Shown: one piece after another, positions 7,005 to 9,920 of the stretch | How positions within the stretch are numbered: the stretch's first letter is position 1 | Layout of the letters: every line of letters begins with the position of its first letter | From: JAZDEL01 sp043820655 | Lineage (GTDB): Archaea > Iainarchaeota > Iainarchaeia > Iainarchaeales > JAZDEL01 | DNA: 9,920 bases | Reading direction: 5' to 3' | NCBI GenBank assembly: GCA_043820655.1 | Contig: JBDRDO010000067.1 | Location: 1 to 9,920, forward strand | The notes under the pieces: generated by a model | The model's input: the letters and a program-made list of their open reading frames with translations, nothing else | Told to the model about the DNA's origin: nothing | Database searches by the model: none | Position numbers and translations under genes: made by a program

Positions 7005-7634
7005 CTATGCCGCCTTCCTAATCTGCGCCTGATAGGCATATGCCCCAAAAAGCTCGGCAATTGTGAACGGCTGCAGTTCCACTGGCTTTCCCTTAATTTC
7101 GGGCTTCTGCCTCCTTGTTCCCGCACCAGTCTGCAGGAGTGTTACCGCCTTCACAAATTCCTGCTGGTTCATCTTGAGCGCGGCAACCGCATGCGCAAGT
7201 TTGCCTTGTGCATGTTTAAGCAAGTCACGTGCCTCCTTTCTCTCACCCAATGTGACCTTCTTTGGAAACGGCCGCGAGCCGTAAACAATCTTTTCAAACT
7301 TCGTGCCAGTAGCCCTGCCGCCCGCACCGACCCCGCCCTTTGGAGTGCCCGCAAACGTAATCAGCCCGGGAAAAAACGCAAAGCCCCTGCCATCTATCCT
7401 CGCCTTTGCCTTTTCAATCAGCGATATTGCATAAAGTGCATCATACATCTCAGGTGTAGGAATCCCGTTCTTCAGCATATCATGTGTTCTCCTTGTCATG
7501 CCCTTCCAGTTCCAGCCGGGCATTATATCGGGCTTCTGGGCTGTGAGTTCCCTTACTTTTTTTCGCAGTTCCGCCGCGTTTTTCGCCTGCCTTTTGTAGG
7601 CATTTATAGATACAACATTCTTCTTCGGTGCCAT
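7005..7634 (-). CDS. Basic 209-residue protein of unknown function
   Basis: The start is the ATG at 7634-7632 and the stop is TAG. The product is soluble and strongly basic, with no signal peptide or membrane segment. The N-terminus (MAPKKNVVSINAYKRQAKN, then AAELRKKVREL) looks like a Lys/Arg-rich helix. The middle carries a Gly-rich loop (TPKGGVGAGGRATG, about residues 96-109), followed by a basic stretch (FPKKVTLGERKEARDLLKHA). The C-terminal half is helical (HAVAALKMNQQEFVKAVTLL), ending FGAYAYQAQIRKAA. The high positive charge suggests binding to nucleic acid or ribosome, but no known fold or motif was recognised. It lies 59 bases downstream of the Cys-repeat protein on the same strand, with its own TATA-like box, and converges on the giant protein gene. 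Confidence 0.78.
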   Translation of the reverse strand: MAPKKNVVSINAYKRQAKNAAELRKKVRELTAQKPDIMPGWNWKGMTRRTHDMLKNGIPTPEMYDALYAISLIEKAKARIDGRGFAFFPGLITFAGTPKGGVGAGGRATGTKFEKIVYGSRPFPKKVTLGERKEARDLLKHAQGKLAHAVAALKMNQQEFVKAVTLLQTGAGTRRQKPEIKGKPVELQPFTIAELFGAYAYQAQIRKAA

Positions 7635-7665
7635 AAGTTTCCCTAAAATAGAAATGCCGCGGTCT

Positions 7666-7673
7666 TATTTAAA
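7666..7673 (-). promoter_or_regulatory. TATA-like box for the basic 209-residue protein
   Basis: On the minus strand this reads TTTAAATA, preceded by a purine-rich GGAAAGG that could serve as the BRE. It lies 32-39 bases before the ATG at 7634, so a short leader of roughly 6-12 bases is expected. A weak purine stretch (AGGGAAAC) sits within that leader. The gene may thus be transcribed independently of the Cys-repeat gene upstream. Confidence 0.5.
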
Positions 7674-7693
7674 CCTTTCCGCCGCGTGCCCGG

Positions 7694-8425
7694 CTATTCA
7701 AGCGGGGTTCCTTCCGCTTCCTCGCCTTCCCCTTCAAGGGCATTGTAGCATTCCTGCGGGCTTTTCGCGCGTTCGCACAGTGCGCTGTTCCCCGTGTTAT
7801 ATGCTATGTCCGCAACGCATATACTGCCGTTGTTTCCCATGTTCCCGCAGAGTGAAACGTCAAGCGTTGCCGTTGCAACCCTGAAGTAGCAGTTGTCACG
7901 GTTCGGCGGGAGTGAAATGTTCGCGCACAGCGCACCCTTGTTTCCCCCAATCGCAAGCGCGTAAAAACAATAATCCTTTTCAGCCCCGCTTTTTGCGCAA
8001 AGTTCGGGCATGCCCTGCATGATCGCAATTTCCGCGTAGCAGGTGCCTGCGCCGTCCCCCGCATTTGCGCAAGTTTCCGCGTTTCCGGTTTCCTGCGCAA
8101 CGCCCCAATAGCAGGCGGACCGTGCATCGTAATTCTCAATACCCATGCAAAACCCTGCATTCCCCTGCCCCTTTGCCGCAAGTGTAATGCACAAATCCCT
8201 GTCAAGCTCCCCCGCACTTTCACACTCCTGCAGTTCCAGCGCCTCATAGGGCATGCCCGCATATTCATCCTCAAATGTTTCATATTCCGCCTTTAATATT
8301 TCATCCCCCGATGGAAGAGTCACATACTCGTCATCAGGTATCCTTTCACCCTGCCCGCTGTAAAGCACAAAAACAAGCACAAGCGCAACAATCACAATCA
8401 CTATGGCAATAATTTTCCTTTCCAT
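7694..8425 (-). CDS. Membrane-anchored Cys-repeat protein with C-x13-C units
   Basis: The protein has 243 residues from the ATG at 8425-8423. It starts MERK followed by an uncleaved-looking hydrophobic helix (about residues 5-22), and the rest should lie outside the cell. Residues 68-226 hold 14 cysteines. Six pairs are spaced exactly 14 apart: 79/93, 105/119, 129/143, 153/167, 179/193 and 203/217. Linkers of 9-12 residues separate them. Each unit resembles C-[YFIV]-x-x-h-A-x8-C, where h is hydrophobic (for example CYAEIAIMQGMPELC), so this is a tandem helical repeat probably stapled by disulfides. The tail is acidic (EGEGEEAEG). An ATG at 8509 in the same frame would add 28 residues, but it lies upstream of the promoter box at 8445-8453 and would put a Lys/Asn-rich stretch before the helix, so I reject it. 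Repeat proteins of this type often mediate binding; no partner or family was recognised. Confidence 0.83.
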   Translation of the reverse strand: MERKIIAIVIVIVALVLVFVLYSGQGERIPDDEYVTLPSGDEILKAEYETFEDEYAGMPYEALELQECESAGELDRDLCITLAAKGQGNAGFCMGIENYDARSACYWGVAQETGNAETCANAGDGAGTCYAEIAIMQGMPELCAKSGAEKDYCFYALAIGGNKGALCANISLPPNRDNCYFRVATATLDVSLCGNMGNNGSICVADIAYNTGNSALCERAKSPQECYNALEGEGEEAEGTPLE

Positions 8426-8444
8426 GCCAATAATTTGCCCTTTC

Positions 8445-8453
8445 TTATTAATA
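8445..8453 (-). promoter_or_regulatory. TATA-like box for the Cys-repeat gene
   Basis: On the minus strand this reads TATTAATAA, 20-28 bases before the ATG at 8425. This is the usual distance for a leaderless archaeal transcript. It argues for that ATG over the longer in-frame start at 8509. No Shine-Dalgarno sequence is seen before the ATG. Confidence 0.55.
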
Positions 8454-8489
8454 ATCTTATTCTTATTTCCCCCTATTTTAGCAAAACCA

Positions 8490-8495
8490 TTTAAA
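8490..8495 (+). promoter_or_regulatory. TATA-like box for pdxS-pdxT
   Basis: TTTAAA lies 23-28 bases before the ATG at 8518, preceded by an A-rich GCAAAACC that may act as the BRE. This fixes the PdxS start at 8518 and argues against the in-frame TTG at 8500, which would lie only 5 bases from the box. The box is divergent from the Cys-repeat promoter, 37 bases away. Confidence 0.55.
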
Positions 8496-8517
8496 CCCTT
8501 TGAGGGCATTTTTTGCT

Positions 8518-9429
8518 ATGGAAAATGCTTCTGAATTCGCAGTAAAAAAAGGGACTCCCGCACTTAAGCGCGGCCTTGCCGAAATGCTGAAGGGCGGGGT
8601 TATAATGGATGTTGTCAATGCAAAGCAGGCAAAGATTGCCGAGCGCGCGGGCGCTGTCGCAGTGATGGCACTTGAGCGCGTTCCTGCAGACATCCGCAGT
8701 GCGGGCGGGGTTGCGAGAATGTCCGACCCATTAATAATTAAGGAAATAATGTCCGTTGTTACAGTGCCTGTAATGGCAAAGGCAAGGATAGGGCATTTCG
8801 CGGAAGCGCAGGTCCTTGAATCATTGGGTGTTGATTATGTTGATGAAAGTGAAGTCTTAACCCCAGCGGATGAGGAAAACCACATTGACAAAAGCAAATT
8901 CAAGGTGCCTTTTGTTTGCGGTGCGCGCAATCTGGGGGAGGCGCTGCGCAGGATTAATGAGGGCGCCGCCATGATACGCACAAAGGGCGAGGCTGGAACA
9001 GGGAATGTTGTTGAGGCCGTAAGGCACGCGAGAAAAATAAATTCCGAAATTGCCGAGTTAGTTGCATTTGCAAAATCAAAAAACAAAACCGCGCTTGCGA
9101 AAAAGGCAAAGGAATTCCGCGTGCCCCTTGAATTGGTTCAGGAAACCGCCGCCCTTGGGCGCCTGACTGTTGTTAACTTTGCAGCGGGGGGAATTGCAAC
9201 ACCCGCGGACGCCTCTTTGATGATGCAGTTGGGCGTTGACGGTGTTTTTGTTGGTTCGGGCATATTCAAATCCTCAAACCCTGCGGAACGCGCAAAGGCA
9301 ATTGTTGAGGCAACAACGCACTTTGAGGACGCGCGCACTGTTGCACGCGCATCCGAGGGAATAGGCGAGGCAATGAAGGGGCTTGAGATTTCAACACTTG
9401 AAACAAGGATGCAGGACAGAGGGCGCTAG
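8518..9429 (+). CDS. pdxS: Pyridoxal 5'-phosphate synthase, lyase/synthase subunit PdxS
   Basis: PdxS makes pyridoxal 5'-phosphate from ribose 5-phosphate, glyceraldehyde 3-phosphate and ammonia supplied by PdxT, in the deoxyxylulose-independent route. The protein is a cytosolic TIM barrel that in known cases forms a dodecamer. It has 303 residues from the ATG at 8518, slightly longer than the usual 290-300. The family landmarks are intact: GGVIMDV with Asp31, VMAKARIGH with catalytic Lys88, and IRTKGEAGTGN with the second catalytic Lys156. Each is offset by +7 from the Bacillus subtilis residues Asp24, Lys81 and Lys149. The VNFAAGGIATPADA and GVFVGSGIF phosphate-binding region and the C-terminal MQDRGR also fit. 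The stop is 17 bases before pdxT, so the two are almost certainly co-transcribed. The enzyme should be active as far as the sequence shows. Confidence 0.98.
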   Translation: MENASEFAVKKGTPALKRGLAEMLKGGVIMDVVNAKQAKIAERAGAVAVMALERVPADIRSAGGVARMSDPLIIKEIMSVVTVPVMAKARIGHFAEAQVLESLGVDYVDESEVLTPADEENHIDKSKFKVPFVCGARNLGEALRRINEGAAMIRTKGEAGTGNVVEAVRHARKINSEIAELVAFAKSKNKTALAKKAKEFRVPLELVQETAALGRLTVVNFAAGGIATPADASLMMQLGVDGVFVGSGIFKSSNPAERAKAIVEATTHFEDARTVARASEGIGEAMKGLEISTLETRMQDRGR

Positions 9430-9446
9430 GCAGGGGCTGGTCTGAA

Positions 9447-9920
9447 ATGAAAACAGGCGTTCTTGCTTTGCAGGGCAATTTTCGCGAACATGAAAGAATG
9501 CTCGCCCTTCTCGGCACTGAAACATCTCTTATCCGCAGGCCGACAGAACTTGCAAACCTTGATGCGCTCATAATTCCGGGAGGGGAAAGCACAACAATCT
9601 GGAACCTTATGCAGCGCACAGGCATGGCAAATGCAATCATTGAACACCACTCCGCGGGAATGGCAATTTATGGCTCATGCGCGGGCGCGATACTGCTTGC
9701 TAAAAGAATAGCGGGAAACCAGCCCTCCCTTTCATTGCTTGACATTGAAATTGAAAGGAATGCATATGGGCGGCAGGTGGACAGTTTTGAGGCGCCAATT
9801 GAAATAAAAAATTTCAAAAAGCCGTTCCCAGGAATATTTATCCGCGCCCCTGTAATTGAACGCGCGGGCAGTGGAGTTGAAATCCTTGCGCGGCACAACG
9901 GCAAGCCCGTAATGGTGCGC
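9447..9920 (+). CDS. pdxT: Pyridoxal 5'-phosphate synthase, glutaminase subunit PdxT (3' end missing)
   Basis: PdxT is the class I glutamine amidotransferase that hydrolyses glutamine and channels ammonia to PdxS. The first 158 codons are present; the family is usually about 190-200 residues, so the end lies beyond the window. Visible landmarks are GVLALQGNFREH at the N-terminus, the IIPGGESTT motif (residues 42-50), and the nucleophile elbow YGSCAGA with the catalytic Cys78. The His and Glu of the catalytic triad (H-x-E near residue 170 in the family) lie past the right edge, so completeness cannot be judged. The ATG at 9447 is favoured by the alignment of its N-terminus with the family. Only a weak purine-rich stretch (CAGGGGCTGG, 9431-9440) precedes it. 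It follows pdxS after 17 bases. Confidence 0.96.
   Translation, partial: MKTGVLALQGNFREHERMLALLGTETSLIRRPTELANLDALIIPGGESTTIWNLMQRTGMANAIIEHHSAGMAIYGSCAGAILLAKRIAGNQPSLSLLDIEIERNAYGRQVDSFEAPIEIKNFKKPFPGIFIRAPVIERAGSGVEILARHNGKPVMVR

Noticed and set aside
6987..7646. 219-residue plus-strand open frame
   Set aside because: It is antisense to the basic protein, which has the better start, promoter and composition. The plus frame is rich in Cys, Leu and Arg, as is common for shadow frames.
8426..8509. 28-residue N-terminal extension of the Cys-repeat protein (ATG at 8509)
   Set aside because: It contains the likely promoter of the gene itself and reaches into the pdxS promoter; the shorter form starts with a normal basic-then-hydrophobic anchor.
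8500..8517. TTG start adding six residues to PdxS
   Set aside because: It lies 5 bases from the TATA-like box, so it would not be within a normal transcript. The ATG at 8518 fits the family length and the promoter.

Overview
The window looks like a piece of an archaeal chromosome, most likely from a DPANN-type lineage (Diapherotrites or Micrarchaeota-like). This is inference from three things. Several genes have an A/T-rich TATA-like box about 20-31 bases before the start codon with no clear Shine-Dalgarno, as in leaderless archaeal transcription. There is a PdxS/PdxT pair. The other genes are unrecognised membrane or exported proteins. No rRNA, tRNA, CRISPR array, transposase or integrase was seen.

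Layout. On the minus strand, 1-1472 holds a GTG-started membrane protein with a long Pro/Ala/Lys-rich tail, then an overlapping charged soluble protein that runs off the left edge. A compact divergent promoter (1473-1508) separates these from a plus-strand pair: a four-helix membrane protein (1509-2045) and a giant exported protein of up to 1581 residues (2054-6799) with a signal peptide and a C-terminal anchor helix. Between this gene and the next, convergent one (6800-7004) lies a dense nest of hairpins (6810-6930), directly after the second copy of a 27-bp repeat whose first copy lies inside the membrane gene at 424-450. On the minus strand follow a basic 209-residue protein (7005-7634) and a membrane-anchored Cys-repeat protein (7694-8425). 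A second divergent promoter region (8426-8517) leads to plus-strand pdxS (8518-9429) and pdxT (9447 to the right edge).

How it fits together. pdxS-pdxT is the only recognisable metabolic unit: the deoxyxylulose-independent route to pyridoxal 5'-phosphate. Three or four other products are membrane-bound or exported, so 345-6799 may be a cell-envelope module, though only proximity and topology support that. The two best leads for undescribed biology are the 6810-6930 element, whose paralogous arms differ by compensated base changes that keep the pairing, and the Cys-repeat protein, whose cysteines show an exact C-x13-C spacing six times.
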